DNA of 64,000 nt from contig QHUL01000068.1 of assembly GCA_003222115.1 (NCBI GenBank), positions 1-64,000 on the forward strand, written 5' to 3'. Source of the DNA: Gemmatimonadota bacterium. GTDB lineage: Bacteria; Gemmatimonadota; Gemmatimonadetes; Gemmatimonadales; GWC2-71-9. The translations under genes and the position numbers were made by a program. Positions 50,569-61,091 of this stretch are shown in pieces. Numbering within the stretch: position 1 is the stretch's first letter; each line of letters starts with the position of its first letter. The notes below the pieces were generated by a model. That model did no database searches. It was not told the DNA's origin and saw only the letters and a program-made list of their open reading frames with translations.

Positions 50569-52812
50569 ATGGCCGATCCGACGTTCCCCGACGAATGGCT
50601 CGCGCACTCCCTCGAGGGGGTGCTGAGCGCCGAGCGCTTGGCCGAGTTGCGGGCCAAGGCCACGCCGGGGCGCACGCTGTGGGAAACGCTCGTCGACGAG
50701 AAGATCGCCTCGGACCAGCAGATCCTCAGCGCCCTCTCCACCCGCTTCCGGCTGAAGCTCGCCGACGTCGCCACCATCGACCCCAAGGTGCGTGAGGGTG
50801 TGCCGGAGCAGCTGGCGCGCCGCTACCGGGTGCTGCCGCTTCGCATCACCGACTCCTTCCTCGAGATCGCCACCGCGAACCCCTTCGACCTCGACGCCGA
50901 GAAGGCGCTCGCCTTCGCGACGGCGCGTGAGATCCGCTCGCTGCTGGCGGCTCCGTCCCGCATCGCGGAGAAGCTGGACGAGATGTACCGGCCGGAGAAG
51001 GCCCTCGACAAGGTGCTGCAGGGGATGGAGGGCTCGGCCGACTTGGTGCTGCACCCGGAGACGGAGCCCGAGGAGCTGGTCGCGTCCGAGGCGGAGGCGA
51101 GCCAACGGCCGGTCGTCCGCCTCGTGGACCTGATCATCTCCGAGGGGATCCTCTCGCGCTCGAGCGACATCCACATCGAGCCGGAGGAGGGCGGGGTCGC
51201 GGTGCGCTACCGCATCGACGGCGTGCTGCGTCAGGTGATGAAGATCCCGCGCGCGGCCGGGCTGCCCCTGATCTCGCGCATCAAGATCATGTCGCAGCTC
51301 GACATCGCGGACCGCCTCCGGCCGCAAGACGGCCGCGCCCGGGTGTCGGTGAACGGGCAACCGATCGACCTGCGCGTCTCGACGCTCCCCGCGTCGCAGG
51401 GCGAGAAGGTCGTGATCCGGGTGCTCGATTCGCGCGCCACCGTGAAGTCGCTCGACTCGCTGGGGCTCAACCCGGTCGAGAGCGAGCACATCAAGCGGCT
51501 ACTCGAGTACCACGAGGGCATCGTCCTGGTCACCGGGCCAACGGGCTCGGGCAAGACGACCACGCTTTACTCCTGCATCAACCAGATCAAGAGCGAGGGC
51601 GTGAACATCGTGACGGTGGAGGACCCGGTGGAGTACCGCATGCCGGGGATCGTGCAGGTGCAGGTGCAGGAGAAAGCCGGGTTGACGTTCGCGTCCGCGC
51701 TGCGGTCGATCCTGCGGCAGGACCCGAACGTCGTGCTCGTGGGCGAGATCCGCGATCGCGAGACGGCGCAGATCGCGGTGCAGGCGTCGCTCACCGGACA
51801 CCTCGTGCTCTCGACGCTGCACACGAACGATGCCGCGAACGCGGTGACCCGTCTCGTCGACATCGGCGTCGAGGCCTACAAGATCGCCGCGGCGCTGCGC
51901 GGAGTGATCGCCCAGCGGCTGATGCGGAAGCTGTGCCCCACGTGCAAGCAGGTGTGGATGGAGGCGCCGGCCGAGCGGTTGAAGAAGTGGCTGCCGAAGG
52001 AGACGCCGCTGTATCGCGCCGCCGGCTGTCCCGATTGCGCGATGACGGGCTACCGCGGCCGCTTCTCCATCCTCGAGGTGCTCACCGTGACGCCCGAGGT
52101 GGAGCGCCGCATCGGCGCCGGGGAGACGGCGGACCACATCGCCGAAGCGGGGCGGCGGTCCGGGATGAAGTCGCTGTGGGAGAGCGGCCTCGCTCACGTG
52201 CTGCGGGGCGAGTCCACGATCGACGAGCTGACGCGCGTGGTGGACGTGCCGGTAGAGGAGGGGGGCGTCGCGGCCGCCGTGGCGCCTGCGCCGTCACGGC
52301 GCTCGCCGGGCGCGGTGGAGCTGCCGCGCGGCGCGCCCTCGGCCGGCCCCGTGGCGCCGGCGGCCGAGCCGGTGGTCGAGCACTTCGAGCTGCTGGAGGA
52401 GCCGGCGCCGCCCCGCGTCTCAGGTACCCACGGGCTCCCCGCGCGGAAGGTGCTGCTCGTGGACGACGAGGACAGCCTCCGCAAGGTGGTCAAGGAACTG
52501 CTGGAGCGGGACGGCTACATCGTGGCGGAAGCGCGCGACGGCGCGCAGGCGCTCGACCAGATCGACCGCGTGGGGCCGGACATCATCGTCCTCGACCTCA
52601 ACATGCCCGGCCTCGACGGCTACGGCGTGCTCTCCCACCTGCGGTCGCGGCCCGCCACGGCGGACATCCCGGTGATCGTGTTGACCGCCAAGGGCGACGA
52701 GGACAACGAGGTCCGGGTGTTCGAGCTCGGGGCCGACGATTTCCTGACGAAGCCGTTCCGGGCTCGCGCGCTCTCGGCGCGGCTCGAAGCGGTCCTGGGC
52801 CGCCGCCGCTAA
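50569..52812 (+). CDS. PilB/GspE-type secretion ATPase fused to a C-terminal receiver domain
   Basis: A 747-residue protein. Residues ~1-150 are the MshEN-type N-terminal domain. The ATPase core has Walker A GPTGSGKTT (323-331), the Asp box VTVEDPVEYRMPGIVQVQV, Walker B VVLVGEIRDRETAQIA and His box GHLVLSTLHTNDAA. The zinc tetracysteine LCPTC...GCPDC is present. After a Pro/Ala-rich linker (~570-625), a complete receiver domain covers 627-747, with the acidic pair in LLVDDED, phospho-acceptor D676 (IIVLDLNMPG) and KPF. This suggests pilus extension or type II secretion gated by phosphorylation. No other pil or gsp genes are in the window. Confidence 0.93.
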   Translation: MADPTFPDEWLAHSLEGVLSAERLAELRAKATPGRTLWETLVDEKIASDQQILSALSTRFRLKLADVATIDPKVREGVPEQLARRYRVLPLRITDSFLEIATANPFDLDAEKALAFATAREIRSLLAAPSRIAEKLDEMYRPEKALDKVLQGMEGSADLVLHPETEPEELVASEAEASQRPVVRLVDLIISEGILSRSSDIHIEPEEGGVAVRYRIDGVLRQVMKIPRAAGLPLISRIKIMSQLDIADRLRPQDGRARVSVNGQPIDLRVSTLPASQGEKVVIRVLDSRATVKSLDSLGLNPVESEHIKRLLEYHEGIVLVTGPTGSGKTTTLYSCINQIKSEGVNIVTVEDPVEYRMPGIVQVQVQEKAGLTFASALRSILRQDPNVVLVGEIRDRETAQIAVQASLTGHLVLSTLHTNDAANAVTRLVDIGVEAYKIAAALRGVIAQRLMRKLCPTCKQVWMEAPAERLKKWLPKETPLYRAAGCPDCAMTGYRGRFSILEVLTVTPEVERRIGAGETADHIAEAGRRSGMKSLWESGLAHVLRGESTIDELTRVVDVPVEEGGVAAAVAPAPSRRSPGAVELPRGAPSAGPVAPAAEPVVEHFELLEEPAPPRVSGTHGLPARKVLLVDDEDSLRKVVKELLERDGYIVAEARDGAQALDQIDRVGPDIIVLDLNMPGLDGYGVLSHLRSRPATADIPVIVLTAKGDEDNEVRVFELGADDFLTKPFRARALSARLEAVLGRRR

Positions 52813-52824
52813 GGTTCGTTTCCC

Positions 52825-53961
52825 ATGACACGCGTGCCTGCTGCCGAGGCCCCCACCGGGGCCGCCCTCCGGGACTCCCCGGCGGTCGCCGCCGCGCTGG
52901 CCCGCATCAAGCCCGAAGTCCGTGCGCAACAGGCGTACACGCTCACGGCCCCCGCCGCGGCGCGTAAGCTCGACCAGAACGAGAGCCCGTTCGACGCCCC
53001 GGACGGCGTGAAGGACGCGGTGCTGACGGCCGCGCGCGCTGCTCCCTGGAACCGCTATCCACCCTACACCCCGGGCGACCTGCTGGAGCGGATCGCCCGA
53101 CGGCACGGCTGGACGCCGGACGGGGTGCTCGTGGGCAACGGCTCGAACGAGCTGATCCAGGCGACACTCGCCGTGACCGTGGGGCAGGGGACGCCGGTCG
53201 TCACGCCGGTTCCCACCTTCACGCTGTACGGTCTGCTCGCGGCGGTGTACGGAGGGCGCCAGGTCGGCGTCCCGCTCACGCCGGCCTTCGAGTTCGACGT
53301 CGCCGCGCTGATTCGGGCGGTGCGCGACACCCGGGCGCCGGTCGTGGTCGTCAATTCGCCCAACAACCCCACGGGCACCGCGCTTCCGGAGGGCGCAGCG
53401 GAGCGGCTGCTCGCCGAGACCGAGGCGATCGTCGTGCTCGACGAGGCGTACCAGGACTTCGGGGGCCCGACCGCGATCCCGCTGCTCGCGCGGGCGCCGC
53501 GGCTCGTGGTGCTGCGCACCTTCAGCAAGGCCATGTCGCTGGCCGGGCTGCGCTTCGGTTACGCGCTCGCGCACCCCGCGGTCGCGGCCGAGATCGTGAA
53601 GGCGAAGCTCCCCTACAACGTCAGCCGGTTGACGCTCGCCGCGGCCCACGCGGCGCTCGACGCGGCCCCGCTGCTCGAGGAGCGCACGCGGGCGGTGCGG
53701 GAGAGCCGGGACCTCCTGTCCCAGCGGCTGCGGGCCATTCCCGGGCTCCTGGCCTTCCCGAGCGCCGCCAATTTCGTGCTGGTCCGCTGCCTCGCCCGGC
53801 CCGGGACGGAGGTGTTCCACCGCCTGGCCTCAGAGCACGGCATCGTCGTGCGCGATGTGTCTCGCGGCGGCCCGGGGCTCGAGAACTGCCTCCGCATCAC
53901 GGCGGGCACCCACGAGGACGTGGACGCGGTGGCGGCGGCGCTGGCGGCGATCCTCGGATGA
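52825..53961 (+). CDS. hisC: histidinol-phosphate aminotransferase
   Basis: A 378-residue fold-type I PLP aminotransferase of histidine synthesis. [49 protein letters not shown] and [12 protein letters not shown] are conserved; the PLP lysine is in [20 protein letters not shown]. It starts 12 bases after the PilB-receiver stop and its own stop overlaps hisB (ATGA). First gene of a compact hisC-hisB-hisH-nudix-hisF run. Confidence 0.95.
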   Translation: MTRVPAAEAPTGAALRDSPAVAAALARIKPEVRAQQAYTLTAPAAARKLDQNESPFDAPDGVKDAVLTAARAAPWNRYPPYTPGDLLERIARRHGWTPDGVLVGNGSNELIQATLAVTVGQGTPVVTPVPTFTLYGLLAAVYGGRQVGVPLTPAFEFDVAALIRAVRDTRAPVVVVNSPNNPTGTALPEGAAERLLAETEAIVVLDEAYQDFGGPTAIPLLARAPRLVVLRTFSKAMSLAGLRFGYALAHPAVAAEIVKAKLPYNVSRLTLAAAHAALDAAPLLEERTRAVRESRDLLSQRLRAIPGLLAFPSAANFVLVRCLARPGTEVFHRLASEHGIVVRDVSRGGPGLENCLRITAGTHEDVDAVAAALAAILG

Positions 53962-54548
53962 CCCGTACGGGCGAAGCGACCCGCAAGACGAGCGAGACCG
54001 AGGTGCGGGTGCGCGTGAGCCTCGACGGCTCGGGCCGGGCGCACGTCGAGACCGGCATCGGGTTCTTCGACCATATGCTGGAGGCGCTCGCGCGGCACGC
54101 TCTCTACGACCTGGAGGTGCGCGCCGCGGGCGACCTGCGCGTGGACGCGCATCACACGGTGGAGGACGTGGGGATCGTGCTCGGCCAGGCATTGTCCCAG
54201 GCCCTGGGAGAGCGGCGGGGGATCCGGCGCTACGGCGACGCCACGGTGCCGCTCGACGAGGCGCTGGCGCGCGTGGTCGTGGACGTGAGCGGCCGCCCGT
54301 TCCTCGCCTACCACGCGGAGCCGCCGACGTGGCAGAAGCTCGGCGACTACGACGTGGCGCTGACGCCCGAATTCTTCCGCGCGCTCGCGACGCACGGCGG
54401 CCTGACCCTGCACGTCGATCTGTTGCGGGGGCAGAACGCGCATCACGTCGTGGAGGCGGTGTTCAAGGCGGCGGCGCGGGCGCTCGGAGCGGCGACCGAG
54501 CTCGACCCCCGCGTGACGGACGTGCCGTCGACGAAGGGCTCGCTGTAG
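53958..54548 (+). CDS. hisB: imidazoleglycerol-phosphate dehydratase
   Basis: A 196-residue monofunctional HisB, without the phosphatase domain of enterobacterial HisB. Two metal-binding halves are present: [23 protein letters not shown] with [17 protein letters not shown], and the second half [29 protein letters not shown]. It dehydrates imidazole glycerol phosphate to imidazole acetol phosphate, the substrate for HisC. It is immediately followed by hisH with no gap. Confidence 0.97.
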   Translation: MTRTGEATRKTSETEVRVRVSLDGSGRAHVETGIGFFDHMLEALARHALYDLEVRAAGDLRVDAHHTVEDVGIVLGQALSQALGERRGIRRYGDATVPLDEALARVVVDVSGRPFLAYHAEPPTWQKLGDYDVALTPEFFRALATHGGLTLHVDLLRGQNAHHVVEAVFKAAARALGAATELDPRVTDVPSTKGSL

Positions 54549-55169
54549 ATGATCGCGGTCGTGGACTACGGCGCCTCCAACGTGCCGAGCGTGTTGCGCG
54601 GCCTGCGCGCGGTGCAGGCCGACGCCGCCGTCACGGCGGACCCGGAGACGGTGCGCCGCGCCCCGCGCGTCGTGGTGCCGGGTGTCGGCAACTTCGCTCC
54701 CGCCATGCGCCGGCTCGTGGCGGCGGGGCTCGCGGACGCCGTGCGGGAGGTCGCCCGGAGCGGCCGGCCGGTACTCGGCATCTGTCTCGGTCTGCAGCTG
54801 TTGCTCGAGTCGAGCGACGAAGCCCCGGGCGTGCCCGGCCTCGGCCTGCTCGCCGGTCGGGTGCGGCGCTTCGCGACCGACCTGCCGGTGCCGCACGTCG
54901 GCTGGGCCAAGGTGACCCTGACGGAGCGCGGCCGGGCGCATGCCGCGCTGCGCCGCGCGTTCCCGGGCGGCGATGCCTTCTTTTATCACGTGCACAGCTA
55001 CCGTCCGGATGGGGTCGAGCCCGCCGCCGATCTCGCCGACGCCGAGTACGGCGCGCCGTTCGCCACCATCGTGGGCCGGGATGCGGTGCTGGGCGTCCAG
55101 TTCCATCCGGAGAAGTCGCAGGCGGCGGGCCTCGCGCTGCTCGAGGGCTTCGCCGGCTGGGCGCCATGA
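54549..55169 (+). CDS. hisH: imidazole glycerol phosphate synthase, glutaminase subunit
   Basis: A 206-residue class I glutamine amidotransferase. The start [18 protein letters not shown], oxyanion strand, nucleophile in [18 protein letters not shown], and the His/Glu of [17 protein letters not shown] form the catalytic triad. It delivers ammonia to HisF, encoded two genes downstream. hisA, which often sits between hisH and hisF, is absent; a Nudix gene occupies that place. Confidence 0.97.
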   Translation: MIAVVDYGASNVPSVLRGLRAVQADAAVTADPETVRRAPRVVVPGVGNFAPAMRRLVAAGLADAVREVARSGRPVLGICLGLQLLLESSDEAPGVPGLGLLAGRVRRFATDLPVPHVGWAKVTLTERGRAHAALRRAFPGGDAFFYHVHSYRPDGVEPAADLADAEYGAPFATIVGRDAVLGVQFHPEKSQAAGLALLEGFAGWAP

Positions 55170-55630
55170 CGGAGTTGCGCGTCGCGTTCGTGGACGCCTA
55201 CGTGCTGCGGCGCACGGGCCCGACCCTCGAGGTGCTCGTGCTGCGCCGTGGCCGCGGGCGCTCCCCGGGCTCCTGGGAGACGGTGCACGGTACCATCGAG
55301 CCGGGCGAGACGCCGGTGCAGGCGGCGCTGCGGGAAGTGCACGAGGAGACCGGGCTCTCGCCCGTGCGGCTCTACAACGTGAGCCGCGTGGAGAGTTTCT
55401 ACCTGCCCGACCGAGACGCCGTCGCGCTCGTGCCCGTGTTCGCTGCCTTCGTCGATCCCGCGGCGCGGCCCGCGCTCTCGGTGGAGCACGACCGGGCCGA
55501 GTGGCTCCCGGCCGCGCAGGCGGCGGCCCGGTTCGCCTGGCCCCGCGAGCGGCGTGCGATAGAGGACCTCGTGGCGCTGCTCGGCTCGGGCAGCGGGGAC
55601 TTGCTGGACGACGCGTTGCGCGTATGCTAG
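55166..55630 (+). CDS. Nudix hydrolase embedded in the his operon
   Basis: A 154-residue protein with a complete Nudix box [24 protein letters not shown] (GX5EX7REUXEEXGU). It begins with ATGA overlapping the hisH stop and overlaps hisF by seven bases, so it is an integral part of the operon. Nudix enzymes hydrolyse nucleoside diphosphate-linked compounds. Its position invites a role such as pyrophosphohydrolysis of PR-ATP (the HisE reaction) or substrate clean-up, but that is speculation; standard HisE is a different fold. Confidence 0.9.
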   Translation: MTELRVAFVDAYVLRRTGPTLEVLVLRRGRGRSPGSWETVHGTIEPGETPVQAALREVHEETGLSPVRLYNVSRVESFYLPDRDAVALVPVFAAFVDPAARPALSVEHDRAEWLPAAQAAARFAWPRERRAIEDLVALLGSGSGDLLDDALRVC

Positions 55631-56418
55631 CGCGGCGCCTCATCCCGTGCCTCGACGTGGCGGGGGGGCGGGTCGTGAAGGGGGTGCGGTTCCAGGAGCT
55701 GCGCGACGCGGGCGATCCGGCCGAGCAGGCGGCCCGCTACGACGCCGAGGGCGCGGACGAGCTCGTGTTTCTCGACATCGGCGCGAGCCACGAGGAGCGA
55801 GGCACGACGCTGGACATGGTGAGCCGCGTGGCGGACACGCTGTTCATCCCCTTCACGGTCGGCGGCGGGATCCGGAGCGTCGCGGACGCCCGCGCCGTGC
55901 TCCGAGCGGGGGCCGACAAGGTCGCCGTCAATACCGCGGCGGTGCGCGATCCGTCGCTCGTCACCCGGCTCGCCGACGAGTTCGGTCGTCAGTGCGTGGT
56001 GGCGGCCGTGGACGCGAAAGACCGGGAAGAGGGAAGGGGAAACCCTAAAGGACTCCCTGGCGGTCGGGGGGAAGGGTGGGAGGTCATGGTGCGGGGCGGT
56101 CGTGAGCCCACCGGGCTCGAAGCAGTGGACTGGGCCGGCCGCCTGGCGTCGCTCGGCGCGGGGGAGATCCTCCTGACGTCGATGGATGCGGACGGCACCC
56201 AGAACGGCTACGACCTGCCTCTCACGGGGGCCGTGGCGCGCGCGGTGCGGATCCCCGTGATCGCCTCAGGCGGGGCGGGGACGCTCGAGCACCTGGCCGC
56301 GGCGCTCGCCGTGGGGGCTCACGGGGTGCTTGCCGCGACGCTGTTTCATTATCGCGGCACCACGCTCCGCGAGGCGCGGGCCTTCCTCGCCGGGCGCGGC
56401 TTCCCAGTCCGGCCGTGA
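55624..56418 (+). CDS. hisF: imidazole glycerol phosphate synthase, cyclase subunit (with insert)
   Basis: A 264-residue (beta/alpha)8-barrel, slightly longer than usual. Catalytic Asp11 ([14 protein letters not shown]) and Asp130 (CVVAAVDAK) are present, as are the phosphate loops [11 protein letters not shown] and [11 protein letters not shown] and the [17 protein letters not shown] strand. Directly after DAK is an insert of about 19 residues ([19 protein letters not shown], 133-151), where homologues have a short beta-turn. It is encoded by the same 36-base element as in glmM. The insert is in the surface loop after strand 5, which likely tolerates it. Coupled with a Nudix gene and an ATL gene. 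Confidence 0.95.
   Translation: MLARRLIPCLDVAGGRVVKGVRFQELRDAGDPAEQAARYDAEGADELVFLDIGASHEERGTTLDMVSRVADTLFIPFTVGGGIRSVADARAVLRAGADKVAVNTAAVRDPSLVTRLADEFGRQCVVAAVDAKDREEGRGNPKGLPGGRGEGWEVMVRGGREPTGLEAVDWAGRLASLGAGEILLTSMDADGTQNGYDLPLTGAVARAVRIPVIASGGAGTLEHLAAALAVGAHGVLAATLFHYRGTTLREARAFLAGRGFPVRP
56026..56076 (+). repeat. dispersed G-rich element inside hisF (copy shared with glmM)
   Basis: The 36-base core at 56041-56076 matches glmM 41418-41453 with one mismatch (CCCTG versus CCCTC). It is preceded by GGGAAGAGGGAAGGGG. Read as [12 protein letters not shown] in the same frame as in glmM. Confidence 0.9.
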
Positions 56419-56725
56419 ACCCGCTCTATCACCGCGTCTACAAGGTGGTGCGGCGAATCCCGCGCGGCCGCGTCGCCACCTACGGCGTGGTGGCCCGCCT
56501 GGCCGGGCACCCGGGCGCGGCGCGCACCGTGGGGTGGGCCCTGGCGGCGCTTCCCGGCGACGTCGACGTCCCGTGGTGGCGGGTCATCAACGCCGCGGGC
56601 CGGATCTCGCTCGGGGGGCGCGATCACGGCGCCATGCTGCAGCGCGCGCTGCTGCTCCGGGAAGGGGTGAAGTTCGCGCCGGGCGGCGGCGTGAGCCTGA
56701 CGGCGTTCGGTTGGCCCGCGCAGGC

Positions 56726-58849
<2,124 letters not shown>

Positions 58850-58882
58850 CGTCTCCTCGGCTTACAACATGCTACAGTTCGC

Positions 58883-58911
58883 TTGACCGTCATAATCCCG
58901 ACAAATAGATT
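58883..58911 (+). promoter_or_regulatory. promoter of the porin-FMN-ApbE operon
   Basis: TTGACC (58883-58888), 17-base spacer, TAGATT (58906-58911), in the divergent region between the kinase and porin genes. The leader would be about 86 bases, ending with GGAGGT before the GTG at 59004. Confidence 0.55.
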
Positions 58912-59003
58912 CGCCTATCGCGAGCTGAAACCATGCACAACTCAGCGCCGCCAGCTCCGATTCAGCCTCAACCGCCGTTTCCCTGACTTACGCCGGAGGT
59001 CGC

Positions 59004-60137
59004 GTGTCCCGAGCGCTCGCGCGCCGTGCCCTGGTGGCCCTGCTTGCGTCCGTCGCCACCCTGCGTCCCGGGCGGGCGGCGGCCCAGGAGCGAACCACCC
59101 TCGGCGGCTACGGCGAGGTGCACTACGCCAATCGTACGGGTCCGGACACTCCCGGGATCGTCGACCTCAAGCGCTTCGTCGTCTACCTGGCCCACGCCTT
59201 CAACGACCAGATCGCCTTCCGGTCAGAGCTCGAGGTCGAGGACGCCAAGCTGGAAGGTGCCCAGCCGGGCGGCGAGGTGGCCCTGGAGCAGGCCTACCTC
59301 GACTATCGCTTGTCCGACGCGCTCACGGTGCGCACCGGTCTCGTGCTCCCGCCCGTCGGGATCATCAACGAGACACACGAGCCCCCGACGTTCAACGGCG
59401 TCGACCGCCCGGGCTTCGACCACGACGTGATTCCCACCACCTGGCGGGAGATCGGCGTAGGCGCGGTCGGCCGCGTCCCCGGCGCCGAGGGCTTGAGCTA
59501 CCGGGTCTATCTCGTGAACGGGTTGCGCGCGGCGGGGTTTTCGGCCGCTGAAGGCATCCGCGAAGGCCGCCAGGAGGGCCGTGAGGCGAGCTTCGCCAAC
59601 CCGTCCTTCACGGGCCGGCTCGAGTGGGCACGGCCCGGCCTCAAGCTGGGCGGCTCGTTCTGGTACGGCGGCACCGCCGACGCCGACCCCGCGCTTGGGA
59701 CGGGCGCGTTCGCCGCCCCGATCACGTTGCTCTCGGCCGATGCCCGCTACGATGTCGGCGCGTTCCTGTTCCGCGCCGTGGCCGCGAGCATCTGGGTGAG
59801 CGATGCCGAGGCGATCAACACGCGCTACGCCAGCGCGGTCGGCAGCAGGATCGCCGGCGGCTACCTCGAGGCCGCGTACAACCTGCTTCACGCGCTCGCC
59901 CCGGCGTCGTCCCAGAAGCTGAACGCGTTCGTGCGGCACGAGCGGTACGATACGCAGGCCGCCGTTCCCGCCGGCACGGCCCGGGACGAGACGCTCGCGC
60001 GGCGCATCACCACGTTCGGTCTCTCTTACAAGCCGACCTACAACACGGCGTTCAAGGGCGACTACCAGTTGCTGCGCAACGAGGCCGGGACCGGCGCGAC
60101 CGACGTGCTGAGTCTCGGCATCGGGTATCAATTCTGA
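59004..60137 (+). CDS. porin-like outer-membrane protein
   Basis: A 377-residue barrel protein with a signal peptide (RRALVALLASVATLRPGRAAAQ). The mature protein starts RTTLGGYGEVHYANR and continues VDLKRFVVYLAHAFNDQIAFRSELEVEDAKLE...VALEQAYLDYRLSDALTVRTGLVLPPVGIINETHEPPTFNGVDRP, the pattern of phosphate-selective OprO/P-like or related porins. It ends in a barrel-type SLGIGYQF with terminal Phe. GTG 59004 has a good GGAGGT. It is followed after one base by the FMN-binding gene, so this operon combines an outer-membrane channel with flavin chemistry. Confidence 0.88.
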   Translation: MSRALARRALVALLASVATLRPGRAAAQERTTLGGYGEVHYANRTGPDTPGIVDLKRFVVYLAHAFNDQIAFRSELEVEDAKLEGAQPGGEVALEQAYLDYRLSDALTVRTGLVLPPVGIINETHEPPTFNGVDRPGFDHDVIPTTWREIGVGAVGRVPGAEGLSYRVYLVNGLRAAGFSAAEGIREGRQEGREASFANPSFTGRLEWARPGLKLGGSFWYGGTADADPALGTGAFAAPITLLSADARYDVGAFLFRAVAASIWVSDAEAINTRYASAVGSRIAGGYLEAAYNLLHALAPASSQKLNAFVRHERYDTQAAVPAGTARDETLARRITTFGLSYKPTYNTAFKGDYQLLRNEAGTGATDVLSLGIGYQF

Positions 60138-60138
60138 C

Positions 60139-60576
60139 ATGATCCAGGCGCCGCCGCCTACCAAGGTCGCCGCCTCCATTGTCCGGCTGTTCGGGCCGCA
60201 CGCCCGCGTCGATACGCTCCATGTGGACAGCGCCGCAGTGCTCCGAATCTCCGCCGGGGACTCGCTGCTCGGCTTCGCCCAGGTGGGGAGCGTCATCGGA
60301 AAGGACCAGCCCATCACCTTCCTCGTGGCGATCGACCCCGCGAACCGCCTCAAGGACGTGGACATTCTGGTGTACCGCGAACCCTACGGCGGCGAGGTGG
60401 CCTACGAGGCCTGGCGCAAGCAGTTCCGGGGCAAGGCCGCCGCGGACCCGCTGCAGGTCGGCCGCGACATCCGGAGCATCTCGGGTGCGACGATCAGCGT
60501 TCACGCCGTGACCGCCGGCGTGCGGCGTATGCTCGCCGAGCTCACCGCCTGGCACGAGAGCGGAGCGATCCGATGA
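60139..60576 (+). CDS. FMN-binding domain protein (ApbE flavinylation target)
   Basis: A 145-residue single-domain protein of the NosR/RnfG/NqrC FMN-binding type. The covalent attachment motif is SISGATIS (Thr118), matching the SGAT consensus recognised by ApbE. ApbE is encoded two genes downstream. No signal peptide or membrane helix precedes the domain: the fold begins almost at the start codon and no earlier start exists in frame. That is unusual, because flavinylation normally takes place outside the cytoplasm. It probably accepts electrons from the 4-TM protein encoded next, whose start overlaps its stop (ATGA). Confidence 0.87.
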   Translation: MIQAPPPTKVAASIVRLFGPHARVDTLHVDSAAVLRISAGDSLLGFAQVGSVIGKDQPITFLVAIDPANRLKDVDILVYREPYGGEVAYEAWRKQFRGKAAADPLQVGRDIRSISGATISVHAVTAGVRRMLAELTAWHESGAIR

Positions 60577-61091
60577 GCGACGCGGTCGCACCGCCGTCCT
60601 GGCGGGTCGTGCCCGCGCCGCTCCGCACCCTGGCGCGGTGGATCACGATCGTCCAGCTCGTCGGCTACACCACGTCCCTCGTCTACGTGTGGCATACCAC
60701 GCGACTCACGCCGCCGGGCATCGAGGCGCGCTATCGCGGCGCGAATCCCGATGCGAGCACCGCGGCGATGCAGTTCTCGAAATCCTTCGCCGAGATGCTG
60801 ACCATCACCCACACACACCTCTTGAGCATGGCCGTGATTTTCGTCCTCACGGGCATCGGCGTGGCGCTGTGCGGCTCGCTCCCGGAGCGGTGGCGGCGGC
60901 TCCTCGTCGCCGAGCCGTTCGGGGCGCTGCTCGTCTCGTTCGCCGCGATGTGGCTGATGCGCTACGCCGACCCGAGGTTCGCCTGGCTGCTGGAGGCGTC
61001 GAGCGCCCTGCTGGCGCTCACCTTCTACATCCAGTCCTACCTCATCCTGCGCGACCTCGCCCGGGTGCGCAGGGAGGAGGCAGTGCGGTGA
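60573..61091 (+). CDS. four-TM membrane protein between FMN-binding protein and ApbE
   Basis: A 172-residue protein with four hydrophobic helices: WITIVQLVGYTTSLVYVW, LLSMAVIFVLTGIGVALC, LLVSFAAMWLM and LLALTFYIQSYLIL. H41 (YVWHTTRL) and H80/H82 (ITHTHLLSM) lie near helix ends and could bind heme or a quinone. I do not recognise the family. The loop around 50-75 is polar. ATGA and GTGA overlaps tie it to both neighbours, so it is a fixed part of this module and a candidate membrane electron donor to the flavoprotein. Confidence 0.78.
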   Translation: MSDAVAPPSWRVVPAPLRTLARWITIVQLVGYTTSLVYVWHTTRLTPPGIEARYRGANPDASTAAMQFSKSFAEMLTITHTHLLSMAVIFVLTGIGVALCGSLPERWRRLLVAEPFGALLVSFAAMWLMRYADPRFAWLLEASSALLALTFYIQSYLILRDLARVRREEAVR

